Shown piece after piece: positions 23,372-36,506 of a stretch of DNA of 64,000 nt. Made by a program: the position numbers and the translations under genes. Each line of letters starts with the position of its first letter. Positions within the stretch are counted from its first letter, which is position 1. The notes beneath the pieces are model-generated. The model did no database searches, was not told the origin of the DNA, and saw only the letters and a program-made list of their open reading frames with translations. This DNA comes from Porites lobata (lineage: Eukaryota > Cnidaria > Anthozoa > Scleractinia > Poritidae). The stretch spans positions 1,861,001 through 1,925,000 of the forward strand of contig CALNXK010000008.1 of the NCBI GenBank assembly GCA_942486035.1, written 5' to 3'.

Positions 23372-26300
23372 ATGGATGATGTTTTGAGTAGTCACGCCGT
23401 TGTTTCAACTCGGCCGCCGAAAATTCCGATGGCCCACTCAAAAAGGCATTCATTGCATTCTGGAGAGTCGATCACCAAGTTTAACAAACTCAAGAAACAT
23501 GCCAGTCAGCCCAAGCTTCGAAAAGATGTGCTTACTGGATCTCTGACGAGTTTAAACTTGGATAGTTCGAAAAAGTATTCTAGTTTAGCTCATATCAACT
23601 CACTCAAAGGTACTGCAAAAACTCTGAGTGCCAGCAATCTTGCGGCTATTTCGGACTCGAATCTATCCCTCAAGGAAGCTATGCCAATGCGTAGCTACGA
23701 TCAGCCTAATTCGTCCTATTCCGAAATGAAGAGCCATTTTGAAGATTTGGTGAAATGCTACTACAACCAGCTTACCAAGGGCTGTGGAAATAGCAACTGT
23801 AAAAACAAGTTTTGTTTTTCCTGCAAAGACGGAGTGCGATTCTCCCCTGATGTTGCTGGAGTGATGAGCATAGAACTGGCCACAAGAAATAAAAAGCACA
23901 TTTGTGTTCCTGAGAACCGAAGGAATGATCCTTTACCTGGCAATCTTTTTGTTGGAGAGCCTAGGCGTGCGAGGCCATTTCTGCACTGTCTTTTCTCAAC
24001 AACACCATTCAAAACACTTTTCCAGCCCAGCCCTCCAAGAAGAAACTCTGAGGGTAATTTTGCTTTACCAAACCATCACAGTGAGTCTAAGAAAAGGCAA
24101 GCAAGTGGATCTTTTGATCAAATAAATTTCAAAGCTGAATTAAGTGATGGTGGAAATGAGAAAACTGGCAAAAGAGGGTTAAATGTTCCGTCATCAGATA
24201 TCAAAGATGATTCAAAAAGACATGTTTTTACTCTCGATAGTACAGAATTTTCTAAATTGAATCTGTCTGGTAATCGTGTTCATGAGCATACACTTTCAGG
24301 AATGCCACCTGAACTTTTCAGCTCAAACAGCTCATTAAATGACCTTATTGATTTGGAAGAGTTTGAGAAGGAATGCGCTCTTGAGATGTCATCAAGTCAT
24401 ATTCAAGAGTTCTCACTAACTCATTTAACATTACCAATGCTTGAATCTTCGGTCCAAAATTACAAGGAGTGTAAAGATTCGGCTTTTCTTATCAATACCA
24501 TCAGAACAGTATTCACATCATCTGAGGCCTTGAATGAAAGTTTTAGGACATCTAAAGGTGATGGCCGTGATTCTCTTGATGTTTCTGCTGTCAGGGAAGC
24601 CTACACTCTTCTTTTGGGTTTGGAGCCTAAAGACACATTTATTCAACCACTAGTCAATTCCTTAGAAATTCATCTCGCTGCTCTAAGCTCAGTTACTATG
24701 AACCCAGATGAGGTTTCACAGCTGGTCATTTTACTGGAAAATCCCCTTGTCCAGGAATCTCAAGCCCTTTTACGAAAACTTTGTCAAGTGATCAGTCAGC
24801 TTCCTGCTGACTCACGGCAATCACTGATTGCAATCTTTATGAGCTATGATGTGGAATCATTTAAGCAGTTGCTTCAGGTGGGATGTATATTACAACAAAA
24901 AATATAAAGTTGCCATAAGTAACTTTAATGTGCTACCATAAACTGCTACTTATAAGCCCTCGGCTTATGCATCTTCGTAAGGGGTTCTATTAGGGCCTCT
25001 AAACAAAGAGGCATCGGAGTGGGCTTATAACTGGACTAGAAAAGATGCTTTCAAAACAAGCTATGACAGTGCTGATCCAAATATGGTTTGCATTTGCTGG
25101 TTTTTAATTAGGCCTCAAAACATCACAATAAATCAAATTCATTTCAGTAAGAGCTAGGGTGGGGCTTATATCCCGGGGCACGTTTGTCGGTTATTTTGGA
25201 TGAATTTCTTGTTTTCTAAAAGATGGGCCTCGAACTGGGGTTGGGGGGAGGGGGTTTATAAGTGGAAGTTTACAGTATTACTTTTCTAGTGCTTGTATAA
25301 TTTTTAGCTTGTAGTGTGCAGTCAGGTGGAGTTGGTGGATCCAATCCAAGAAGTGGAGCAGGATGGTGGGGTCTGGGGTTGTAGACCCTACTAAGTGTAC
25401 CTATTAGGCCCTTGCTGCTCAAAAGGAGGATAACGCTATCCATGCGTCAGGTCATAGATTGTTTTGTTGTAGTTGATTAAATGCTTTAAAGCTGAAATTA
25501 CTACAACAAAAGATTCTTCTGGTAGTTTTTAAAAGTTGCTTAGCATTTTCTTTCTTAATTAATTTTACCCAATCACAATTACCAATTGCCCTCATGAAGT
25601 TTACGAGAAAGCTCCTGAATGGAAAGGAACTAAGAGGGTGGAAGGCATTACCTGGGTGAAACACTGAACCTTGCAACAGGCTGGGACCACCTTAATAGTA
25701 TGAAAAATTCCTTGAATAAACCCCTAACGGGAATTGGAGTCCCTTTCATTACCCCTGGGTTACTCACCGATTGAAGCTCACAAACAAAGCACAAGATTCA
25801 AAAGAACAACTTTTCAATAAAGTTAAGTTTATTTCAATTCTCTTTTCAAGGTTCTTCAGGAATACTTGAGTAGCATGATTTCTCCTGGACAGCGCAGCAT
25901 GCAACACTTGTTAGAAGCTTGTAAATCACTGGCTATACTCTACGATGCCTGCCGTCAGCTCAACAGGAGGAACAGAGAGGACTTTCTTTCCCTTTCTGAG
26001 TTTTATAATGAAGATCTCTCTCTCAAAATGGATTTCAAGAAGGAATATGAGCACTGGAGAAATTTAAACTCCACCAAAAGGTACCGACAGAGTCCATGCA
26101 AAATAGTAAGAAATGACCATCAGCAAGGTGATAATGTAAACCAATACGTGAAAACTCCTTTGTTTAGCTCTCCTTCACAAGTCATTTAGGGCATGTTTGA
26201 TTGACCGTATTCCAATATAACAATAAAAGGAGTAAATTCTATAAACTGCAGTGCAATTTATACCAAAAAAGTACAGTCGTATCAAGAAATCCCCTGGAAA

Positions 26301-29300
26301 TATTATATTGCAGTGTATTTAGTGTTTATGTGGTCCAAAAATCACAATATAAAAGATTTGTAGCAAGTCTTTTGTGTATTGTTATTCCATAATACAGTGA
26401 AGCGAACACGCTGTAAGTTTCCTGTTAATCAACCGCATCAGGGCAATGTATGGTCAACTCTGTGTAAAGCCTATTTTTTTTTGTATGTTGAGAAAATCCC
26501 AGTTAATCAGGGATTTCACCATTTCCTTATCCTCCCAGATTCTATTGATATGTGGGGTTCTCATTGAGTTTTAAAGTAGACAGCTAGGATGTAAAAGCAG
26601 GTGGCTTAGCAATCGAGTACTGTAGGCAATTTCAGGCTTTCATTCCCTCACTAAATACCACGCAGCCTTTTTCCCAAAAAGTACATGGCTCAAACATCAA
26701 AGTTGCCAGTTTTTTAGCCAGTTGCCAGTACTTGATGAGAACCCTGGATATGTTAGGAAAATCTCAGAGTCTGCTGTCCACAGACTGTTGCTGAAATCTG
26801 GGACACATAAGGAAAAGAGAAATGCCACAGGATGGTTGTGATATTGTGAAATCCCTGATCATCTGGAGTTTTCCTGACTTATGATAAATATCAAAACAGA
26901 AAAAAAAAAAAAAAAAAAAAACAGACCTAAAAGGGACACCATGAGGGCCAGCACTAAATACCCATGGATCTTAGGGAGATGTCCTTCTCATTCAGAGTCA
27001 AATTAAAGGAGTAAAGAATTGCGAGGACCATCTTTAGGAGTCTGCCTTAGTGATATGTCTATAGGTTATAGTAGCCCAATTTTAGCAGCTTTCATATGTT
27101 CTTTCTTACATGTTGGTAAATTGAACCTGATCTCAGGTTAATGTTATATACATTAGGTGCTATTAAAAAATAGTTGTCAGTACTTGAAATTTTTCTAACT
27201 GACCAATAGGGGAAGCTTGAATAGTCTTGTGGTGATCTGAGTTATCTACTTTACATGTTTGACAATCTGTGAACTGAGTCTTCCTCATTTCAACACTAAA
27301 TATTCCATATGTTACTGTTCTAATTATTTTCTAAAATCTCATTGCCATATTGTGTCATGAGACTGCTGCAGATGCCTCTCATAATGACAGAATTAATGTA
27401 AGTATGTTTAAAGAGGAATCCTGTACTTACAGTTGACTTCTTTCCTTGAATATAATATTATTTGCTTTTTTAAATTTAGTTTGGAAAGAGACCAGAATCT
27501 CTCTCTTCTCGATTATCCATTTTTTCTGGATCCAACCTCAAAGGTATTTTACATAGTTCCAGATACTTTTTATAATTTCTCCTCCCTCCCTCCCTCCTTT
27601 TCCTCTCCACACCCCTTTCCCCATTCCCCCTTCCCACCCTTCTGTGGAAGGTCAGTGGGATTTTTGACGGAGGAGTTCTCTTTCAAACTTTCATAAAGGA
27701 AACTATGGCGTTAGAAGGTTTTTTTGAGGGAAAGTGTGAATAAGTTTTGTAAAATTGCGTTATAAGACGTCATTGTCATCATCGTCACAATCATACAGAC
27801 CTCCTGGCTGGGATGCTCTGAACATTGATCTCATTCTGCACATTCGAATCTGGGGTCTTGTTCGCGTGATCCGTGTAAATTTCAGATTCATTTGAGATCA
27901 TATCTGGGAATGACATTTTACTTGAATGCACTGGGCCGCTTGGTCTTCACAGAAGGAGGGATTGCCGTGATCTCCCCCTCTGCCCATTGGCAAAATGGCG
28001 ACGGCGCTTTGTCATAAACTGGCCGGCACAAATATCATAATTTTCTTTCTCCTCAATAGGTTCGAGTCTTGAAGATTGATGCCGTATCACAGATGAGAGT
28101 GGAATACCAAAATGCAATAGTGCACCAAGCACGTGTACAGCAGGCGCAGAGAATACGAGAGGAGGTCGAGAAAACACAAAATGATCTGGAAGATGCAGTT
28201 AAATCTGCCATATGCCCGTTTCTTGTTCTTGAAGTCCGCCGTGATCATCTGATTCAAGACACATTAAATCAGATCCACCTCAAGGTTCGTGCTAAGCAGA
28301 GTGTAATTCATGTATTGTGGAACCCCGCCCTACGGACACCCGCTTAATAAGGACACCCGTATTTGACGGAATGTTTATAAGAAGTGATGTGATATGTGAT
28401 CAACATGTCACGAGCACGGGACAGAAAAAATCTGAGTCCCCGACAGGAATTGAACCTATGACCTTACGTACCAGGTTCATTACGAGGTTCAATACGATTT
28501 TATTACTTAAAAACCGTGGCAAAATAGCGTGATATGTTTGAAGTCCGTCTTTCCTCCGGAGGTTGACCCTTGTACTGAAGTCCTTAAACTAAGTTTTTGT
28601 GCCTCCTGCTGCACAATTTTGATTTCTTTTGCTTTATGCTGCAGTCTTTTGTCCTACCTTTCTATTTCTTTGTCTGTTTTTGTGTTTTTGTCTTAATGTC
28701 AATAATTTATGTGTCCGTGACGTTTTTCTGAGAACCCACTCTAATACGGACACCCGTTTAACTAATACATACACTATAGCAGTGGCGGATCCACACCTTC
28801 AGATAAGTAGGGGGGAGGGTCATCCAGACCCTGAGATAAGGGGGAGGCGTCCCTGTGGTGGCGGGTTTCACTGTACAAATTTTACACATTCCAGTTACGT
28901 ACTGTTTTATTTTCTCCGTCGGTAGGAGTTTGACCTGAAGAAGCCCCTGAAGATCAAGTATGTCGGCGGAGGAGAGCAGGGGCTGGACATGGGAGGACTA
29001 CAGAAAGAATTCTTTCACATGATTGTTGAAGCTGTTTTTGACCCGGGTAAATATCCCAACCTTTTATTGGGGTTCATGTGTTGCACCAGCTCGTACAAAA
29101 TAATTTACGCGGCTGATGGGATCAGAACGCGTCAGTCCTTTTTAGCGACAGAATTGCCACGCATAGAGAGTGGCAAAGCCCCGGGGGATTCTTCTCGAAG
29201 TCCCCCGGCAGCAAAGTTTATTCCAGGAGTGCTTCAGTGGTAGAAATTCCGCAGGTTACACGGGCTAGCCGTAAGTCTTTTAGACCCTAACGGTTGTGAA

Positions 29301-32300
29301 CTCTCGTTCACCTCCCTTACACCCGGGCTTTATTTTCTCGTGACATGGCTATTTCGGCGCGAAATTTAAGTTTAGGGTCATACCATTCTTAAACAATGTT
29401 TTGCACGATTAATTTATGATAAGTGCTAGTAATGGTTCTTTGAATAAGTTTAGGTTTTCAATCATGTAAATATAATGAATGCTTCCTTACAACCACGATA
29501 CACTGTGGTAGGTGATTGTTTGAATCCAAGATTGGTTCGAAGAATCAAATATAGTTTGATGAAAATGAACGCTGTATTTTTATCTGATTGTTGTTATTTG
29601 CCAGGCTACGGAATGTTTACCTACATCGAAGAGAGTCACAGTGTGTGGCTAAACAGCTCGTCTCTTGAATCAGAGAAAGAATTTGAGTTGGTCGGCATCT
29701 TGCTCGGTTTGGCCATCTATAATGGAATCATACTAGATCTACATTTTCCGCCTGTGATTTATAAGAAGCTTCAGAACGAGAAACTCGATCTTCAAGACTT
29801 GTTGGGCGTTCAGCCATCCCTGGCAAACAGTCTCATGCAGCTGTTGGAGTTTGATGGTGATGTGGAGGATACGTTTTGCTATACATTTCAGGTAATGTGG
29901 AAATAATGGCGACCAAATAGTAAGTCTGTTGATCAAATATTTTAATAATTGTAACTTAATGTCGTGAAATATGTATATATATGTATATATATATTTTTTT
30001 ACTAGCAGAATTCTTAGAGCGTCCAACGGTAACCGCTCAAGTCGCCCGAAAGTCACCTCGACCGAAGTTATGTCGAGCGAATTCCTGAGTTATGTTGCCC
30101 GAAATTTTATCCCGTTGAATATATAGAGGAATAAGGTCAGATGATGAGACGAAACAAGCGCGATAAATGAGTAATATATCTCTTTCTATAAGCCTCGACG
30201 AGACGAAACAAACGCTAGCTGTGCGGACTATGGGCATATGGCGTGTGAAAATCATTGTTTGAAAAGTTGTTTCTTCGGTTCAAAAAGAATTTGTTGCTGA
30301 ATCAATAGTTTTGTGGCGCCTCAATATGGATTTTGCAATCTTTTTTAATGTTATCTTAAGCGACTTGAGTAAACTTTCTCTCGGTTTGAAGACATAAACA
30401 TAACTGTGAGGTTAAAAAGTATGAGTCACGTAGACATTAGGGCCATTTATACGAGGAAAAATAAGACGCGTCTTACATAAGACGCGTCTTAAATAAGACG
30501 CAAACTGTACCATTTATACGAGCATGTCTTATCTAATAAGACGCGTCTTAGCTAAGCCGCCTCTTATTTTAGACGAAATGTGCCGTTTATACGGAAAGTT
30601 CGCGTCTTATTTTTCCTCGTATAAATGGCCCTATTGACGCGTACTGCTTTGAGCGCGCTACATTAATAAAATTTTAAGTTAACTGCCCCATTGATCGCTT
30701 TGATATTGTTATAAAACAATTAGTTCATGCTTCAGCTGTGCGTATATCAAGATATTGAGCACTTGGGAAGTCTGGAGAGCACACGAGAGGCTAGAGTTGC
30801 CTTCGGCGCAACTCTTTGGCCTCTTGAGTGCTCTTCAAACTTCCCACTTACGCATGAACTTCGCCACTTACGCATGAACTACGTAACTGTTAAGTAATAA
30901 GATAGAATGTTGTTGAGCGTGATAAAATTTCGGGTGACATAACTCAGGATTTCGGGCGACTTCACGAAAACTTTCTGTCGAAATAACTCTGGTTTCGAGC
31001 GACACAACTCCGGGCGAGACGAAGTAGATTCAGTACCAAACGGAGAGTAAACAGGTTGAATTCAGCCCTTTTTCACATGCTGGTTAATGGTTTATACCCT
31101 TGGTACGACAGTTTTCTTCTCACGCAAGGCAGCATGTTTTGTGGCGCAGGCCGTAGGCCGACATATCGCAGTTAAAGGGCAAAGCCAAGAGTACCCTGGA
31201 TCCAGGGGTCTGTTCTTGAAAAACCTAGGATGAAATAACCCGTGCGCGCGGTTTTTTTCGCGGCGTCGCCGCAAACTATCAGGAATGAGGAAAAATTAAA
31301 AACCTCTGGCATCCTGGGTAAGCCAAGAGTGGCGAGGCAGCGAGAAAAACACAGGCATTCGCGCGTTTCACTATAAAGAACGAAACCAGCCGCCCATGAA
31401 AGACGATCTCTGCGCGAGAAATCGAGAAAAGAGGTTGTCGGTGGGCGGTGTGTCGGTTCCAAACCTGCGCCATTTTTGAAATGTCACAATAGCATTCAGC
31501 ATGCCGTGCGTGCCATGCTCCAAATAGTATCCATCATGCCCATCGCTTTTCCATTGCCAGCGCTGTTCGCAACCTTTGCTTCCACAGTCTTTTCTTTTCT
31601 AAATCTTTCGAACATGTAAGGCTGATCAGGGAAGTATTCACTATTCCTGAAGCTTTTGCGATGGCTGATGCCCAAACGGCATATTCTATCATATTGCTGC
31701 CGGCACAATTCTGGTGCCTAAAGCCCTAAGGCGACGCACTCTAATCTACGATTACTGCTAGTATTAGCAATAAAACTATATGACAGAATGGGGAGTTGGA
31801 GATTTTCTTTCGCAGTGCTTTCATCCACGGACTGTTTGTAGCTGAAACTATTGTGTGCTACTGAGCGTTCTCTGATTATACCACGCTTTGGCGAAATTTT
31901 TTTGTGTTTCAAACTTTCTGTTTTCAGGTCTCCTCAAGCGAGTTTGGTAGCCTTCAGAGCGTGGAACTTCTTCAAAATGGAGAGAACATTCCTGTGACAA
32001 ACTGCAACAGGGAACAGTTTGTTTCTTTGTACGTGGACTACCTCCTTGTGAAGTCGGTTGAAAAACAATTCAGTGCTTTTTCGCGGGGTTTTCATAAGGT
32101 GGGTATGTCTTGCCTTGAAACGCGCTTAGATCTACGCGACTCGAGAAATCACTGCTTGTGAATCGCTCTTTCCAGCAAATGGAAGTAACTTGTTAATGAT
32201 TTTATGTATAAAAAAAAAACAAGCTAACAAATGATCATTTAGTTTGTGCAAATATATTTTAATGAGAGCTGTATTCTAGACGTTGTGCGACAAAGCTTGC

Positions 32301-32879
32301 TACGTTGTCGCTGGTGTAGCGATGTAATGAAAATGTATCTTTCGTTCTCCTGTGCTCTTAACTTAAACCGGCGAATTCGTCAGCTATCAAATATTCCATG
32401 TTTTTTGTGGAGATTTAAGGATGTCATCCGATTGATTTGGAACTTAATATTGTGTACCTGTCATTTTTCAGGTTTGTGGAGGTGAAGCTCTCACTTTGTT
32501 TCGTCCTGACGAGCTTGAACTCTTAATTTGCGGCTGCCCTGTTATCGACTTCTACGAGCTTGAAATAGCGGCAACCTATGAGGAGGGCTATGATCACAAC
32601 CACCCTACAATCAACGTGCTCTGGAGCGTTGTTAATGAAATGACTTTGGAGCAGAAGAAGGCTTTCCTTATGTTTGTTACCGGAAGTGATCGGGTGCCTC
32701 TGAAGGGGCTCGCGAACTTGACCTTCATTGTTCAACGACACGGCGAGGACTCGGACCGACTTCCGACCGCTCTGACCTGTTTCAATCGCCTTCTGTTGCC
32801 GGCATACAGCACCAGGAGTAAGCTAAAGGAAAGGCTTATTGTTGCAATTGAGAATTGCAAAGGTTTTGGCTTAACTTGA
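23372..32879 (+). CDS. HECT E3 ubiquitin ligase with N-terminal AZUL zinc finger (UBE3A/HECTD2/small-HERC group), 1003 aa
   Basis: Eight coding exons: 23372-24877, 25851-26080, 27480-27543, 28060-28284, 28926-29046, 29605-29891, 31928-32098, 32472-32879. Every junction keeps phase, giving 1003 aa. Around residues 130-180 lies an AZUL-type zinc finger (YYNQLTKGCGNSNC, CFSC, then Cys178), the N-terminal module of UBE3A. The HECT domain fills about 660-1003: VRRDHLIQDTL, GLDMGGLQKEFF, LGLAIYN, SVEKQFSAFSRGFHKVCGG, and LPTALTCFN with the thioester cysteine at about 971, 33 residues from the end. It charges this cysteine with ubiquitin and passes it to substrates. Phrases such as KVCGG and GSDRVP recall HERC3/4 and HECTD2, while the spacing and TCFN region recall UBE3A, so orthology is left open. 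No RCC1 repeats were seen. The ATG at 23372 is the first in frame. Confidence 0.9.
24934..25277. mobile_element. MITE-like inverted repeat in intron 1 of the HECT gene
   Basis: The left end taaactgctacttataagccc is matched by the inverted right end gtttataagtggaagtttac. Both ends match the widespread cttataag..gtttacagta class of short elements. No clear target duplication was read. Confidence 0.5.
30036..31015. mobile_element. Inverted-repeat element in HECT intron 6, host of a nested MITE
   Basis: The left part reads aagtcgcccgaaagtcac, then gcgaattcctgagttatgt and gcccgaaattttatc. The right part reads gataaaatttcgggtgac, then ataactcaggatttcgggcg. The two parts are inverse of each other. 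The 194-bp MITE at 30439-30632 sits between the arms and must be younger. Outer limits are approximate. Confidence 0.6.
30439..30632. mobile_element. 194-bp palindromic MITE (AGGGCCATTTATACGAGG family), ATT flanks, copy 2
   Basis: Same ends, same aagacgcgtctta interior and same length as the element at 8031-8224. Again it is flanked by ATT on both sides (30436-30438 and 30633-30635). Both copies lie in introns of plus-strand genes. Confidence 0.8.
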
Positions 32880-32974
32880 TGTCCGTGTGAATTAAGTTAG
32901 GGATGACGAATCTGATGCAAGAAACTTGTAAAAAAAGAAACTAATGTGTGGGCGGCAAGCTTTACCCTAAACTG

Positions 32975-33210
32975 TTCACAGTCCCCTATCTTTCCGTAAG
33001 ATCGAGCGCTTTGCGTTTCGGGTGGCCATCTTGGATGCAGTGAGCATCAAATATTTTAAGGGGGAGGGGGACGGTTTGGGAGTGGCCTCCCTTCCCCTCG
33101 GTACTGCGTACATATGAAACCAAGATGGCCGCTCGTACCGGTAAGCGCTCGATCCGGACGATCTTACGAAGAAAAATAGGGGACCTTTGAACAGTCTAGC
33201 TTTTCCCCAT
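32975..33210. mobile_element. MITE with ACTGTTCACAGTCCCCTA ends, present in both block Y copies
   Basis: Left arm: ctgttcacagtcccctatc then ttccgtaagatcgagcgct. Right arm: aagcgctcgatccggacgatctta then ataggggacctttgaacag. They are inverse. The diverged partner is at 48296-48510, so insertion predates the duplication. Just after it, a small hairpin at 33299-33384 (gctacacagccgtttttag and its inverse) is present only in copy A. Confidence 0.6.
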
Positions 33211-34500
33211 TAGACCATGAATCAAAACAGGTAAATTATGAATCTGTAAAATTGTGCCACGATTACCTCTCATTGACTCATTAGGTGTGGGACAGCCCGT
33301 CTGCTACACAGCCGTTTTTAGCGTCGTCACGCAACGCTCCTCTCTCGTTGCGTGACGACCCTAAAAATGGCTGTGTAACAGACTATGGAATAGCTTACTT
33401 GCGTCAAAAAGTGACAGCCGTTCTTAGTGCATAAAAGCGTCCATGGACGGAACGGTAGCAATGTATTTTGTAAAAATTTTCAACCGTTCCTTAGTATACA
33501 GCTATCATTGCTTTGCACGGGAAAGTGTGCAGAACGCTTATATTTACAAGGGTGTGACCGACAAGAGCTTGTGGCCTAAGTTATTTATTTACGACGGAAT
33601 GCTGATAACAAATAATGATTTGATTTTGAGCACAATTGAAGATGTTAAAATTGCTTGGCGAGACCAACTTACCCTGGCTTAAGAGGTCTGTTCTCTAAAT
33701 ATTTGGCATGAAATAACCTTTTGTGCGCACGGTTTGATATGAGAGCTCTCTTGTCTCGGCGCTTTGCCGCGAACTATCAGGAATTAGGGAAGAAGAAAAA
33801 GAACCTCTAGCAGCCAGGGTAAGACCAACTGTCATTTACTTGCCCAATAAGGTGTAAAAGAGTTGACGGCTCCTTAAAAACATGTATAAAATGTAAAAAT
33901 AAGAGGATGTTTTTAACAGTCAATTTGTACCAGAACATTTTATATTTCAATGGTGAATGTTTAATTATTACATGTCAATGATGTCGCAAGGTTTTGGGAC
34001 AATTTTATTAAATTATTCACCCAAAACTATGATGCAATAAAAAACATTTTGGTTAAAGGATATATGTTATCTATTAGAGCTTTTCACATACGTTCTCACC
34101 GAAGAGCTCGCGAAATTTTGCGCCGTTGGAGCGAGTCACACGTCGTTGGTTTAGAGGGAAAAACTCTGTCACAATCCATGGGCTTGCAGGAAAATTACAT
34201 TTTACACAGGAGACGAATCTGAGAAAATATTATTTCTGACGGATGAGAGCTTGCGAAAGAGGTCGACAGAAATATTTTGTTAGTTTCCACATGTTCCTGT
34301 TTAGTCTCCCAGACAGGCGTTTATTTTCTCCTCCTCCCCCGGCTGTAAAGTGGGGAAGGGGGAGAATGCAAAATTAATTATCTCCGGTTCGAAGTAACAA
34401 ATTAAATCTTGAAACGTATAGATATCTTAATCTTACGGCACAATGCGTGTTCGTATCGACCATAAATTATAGATCATCGTCTGTTGATCATCTCTATTTA

Positions 34501-34651
34501 GGGCCTGTTTACATGGAGGTGGGGGACCCCAGGTAGGTGAGGTAACCCGCCTGTTCTCCGATTTTAATTTGATCGCGTTCACATGATAGGTGGGATGACC
34601 CGCCAGATGTTACCTCACCTATCTGGGGTCCCCCATCTCCATTTAAACAGG
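34501..34651. mobile_element. Short foldback element, about 150 bp
   Basis: Left arm ggcctgtttacatggaggt followed by gggggaccccaggtaggtgagg. Right arm cctcacctatctggggtccccc followed by atctccatttaaacaggcc. The arms are near-perfect inverses around a short loop. It is absent from the matching part of copy B (about 49130-49210). Confidence 0.7.
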
Positions 34652-35645
34652 CCGTTTCCATAGTCTCAGTGATGGGTGACGGGTTTAGTGGTTTGTTTTC
34701 TCTTATAAGCTGTTTGCTGTCTGTTCTGGTGAAGTTATTGTTTTTATGGAGTACAATATTTCTGTATAGTCTTAAGTTTTATGACAGCTCAGTAACGTCG
34801 CCCCTTTAGGCGAGTCTAGTTTTAGGACCCGTCCACACGTATCCCTAGCCCCCCACGCACGCGTTTTTAGGGGAGCTTGTATTGCTGGTTTTCAGTGTAA
34901 CGCCATTCAAAATAGATCAAAATAAAAATCAAAACCTTTCAATAGATAAAGTATGCAATATGGGAAATGAAAGGAGGTAAATATGCAGAGACCCTCGCCA
35001 AGTTTCAGGTCAAAAGAATATTTCGTATAAGAGACATCTGAAGAAATGTTCTAGCCAAATTTATAGAGATTTGTATGAAGACGCCATGCTGGTGTGCCCA
35101 TCCGAACGGGCACCAACATGGCGGACAGGAAACCAACAGAAACATCTGTTACCGAGTTTTGCTATAAAAGCGTGAATTTATTCGTCGAGGAACTCATAAA
35201 CATTAAAGTAATACTTTTTCTAACACATTAACTGTTTAGATAGCAAAATTTCCCGTCACGCAAAAGCTTAGAAACTCAAGCGTACTCTATCACAAAACCA
35301 AGAACCCTTTTTGAACCGAACATTTGTATGAAAATTAGTTTTGAGCTTCTCTAATATAACGTGAAAGTAAAATCTCGGTAGGATCGATAGTTTTGTAGTT
35401 TGAATGTGAAAACCAACAATTTCGTCCCTCCCCTGTTTTGTGGTTCATCTGGGTGTCCTGTGCAACTGAGCGACCGGTCAAATAACCTGATAACGCCTGA
35501 CTGAAAGTTGACGTCGTCGTCGGGCGTGCAGTAAGACATGAACGTCCAACTAAATATTTTATTTATAGTTTTGTAGAGAAGAATTTCTTGTAAAGATGTT
35601 AATTCGTTTGTCGGTTATAAGCAGATAATTGACTCGATCTTAAGG

Positions 35646-35728
35646 ATGCTTGGCAAAGGAAGCTGTCTTTTGCCGCGAAATGTTGCTCAGAAGACTACCG
35701 CTCTGTTAAGATCTCGAAAGCAAACCAG
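35646..35728 (+). pseudogene. Duplicated, stranded first coding exon of L2HGDH with upstream flank
   Basis: An 83-nt open exon (MLGKGSCLLPRNVAQKTT, then ALLRSRKQTR) nearly matches the first exon of the complete L2HGDH gene at 49920-50002. It has the same phase, and its promoter flank (about 35430-35645) is also shared. It encodes a basic, amphipathic mitochondrial-type leader. It ends in a canonical CAG|GTAAGA donor, better than the GC donor of the downstream copy. No L2HGDH exon 2 follows before the oppositely oriented GNPNAT1-B. It is either a dead leftover or an alternative first exon splicing 15 kb on to 51023. Confidence 0.75.
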
Positions 35729-36096
35729 GTAAGATCCTTAGAAATGTATTCATCAAAACCTATTTTTACCAACTCGTTGAATATTCTCTGTTTTGTTGGT
35801 TTAGATTCTCTTTGTAACTGGCGGAGTTTAGTTTCTTGATCACAACCGATCAAAATAGAGGGGAGGTGTAGGGGGTGAGTGGCGGGGGGAGAGGTACCGT
35901 TATGTACGCGTACATGGGTAGGTGATCCTGTGAATGTTAGAGGTTTTAAGCGGTTTAGTCGGAAATAGTGTAAACAAGTTAGAGAGGTTAAACTAGAATA
36001 GGGTGTAATTAATGGCAAATGGATTGCTGATGGTTATGAAGCAGGGTTGTTTTTCCATTAAAAGTTAATTAAAAATGCATCTAGACATGGCAGGTA

Positions 36097-36506
36097 CCGT
36101 ATTTATTCGATTAACCGCCCTGGGCGCTTATTAAATTTTTGGACCTTGAGTGTGGGCGCTTATTCGAGGTGGGCGCTTATTAAATTTTCACCATTTTCAG
36201 CGAGTCAAGTATGTTTATTTTGCAACAGAACAACAAAAAGCTAATAACAAAATGCGAAGAAGTAACAAAGCAAGGTTTCTGTAAAATACTCTGAAGAAAA
36301 CTCCGTCCTCGGGGAAGTCTCTTAGTAGAATTTATTCACTAAAGTGGGTGGGGTGGGGGTAAGTGCTTATTTGAGTTTGATTTTGAGGAGGCGGGGTGGG
36401 CACTTATTCGAGGCTGGGCGCTTATTAACTTTTTCTGCCTTTAGGATGGGCGCTTATTTGAGGTGGGCGCTAATTCGAGGTTGGGTGCTTATTCGAATAA
36501 ATACGG
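36097..36506. mobile_element. 410-bp MITE with TA target duplication (CCGTATTTATTCGA ends)
   Basis: Ends CCGTATTTATTCGA and TCGAATAAATACGG are perfect inverses, flanked by TA on both sides (36095-36096 and 36507-36508). Block Y copy B has the empty site (ggcaggtataagctaag, near 50440). The interior repeats gggcgcttattcgaggtgg. The TA duplication suits a Tc1/mariner-type mobiliser. Confidence 0.85.

Noticed and set aside
23178..23453. Minus-strand frame overlapping the HECT first exon
   Set aside because: A shadow of the promoter and the real exon; no conserved motif.
28317..28925. Frames in the HECT intron between exons 4 and 5
   Set aside because: They fall in repeated cggacaccc sequence and do not continue the HECT domain, which resumes at 28926.
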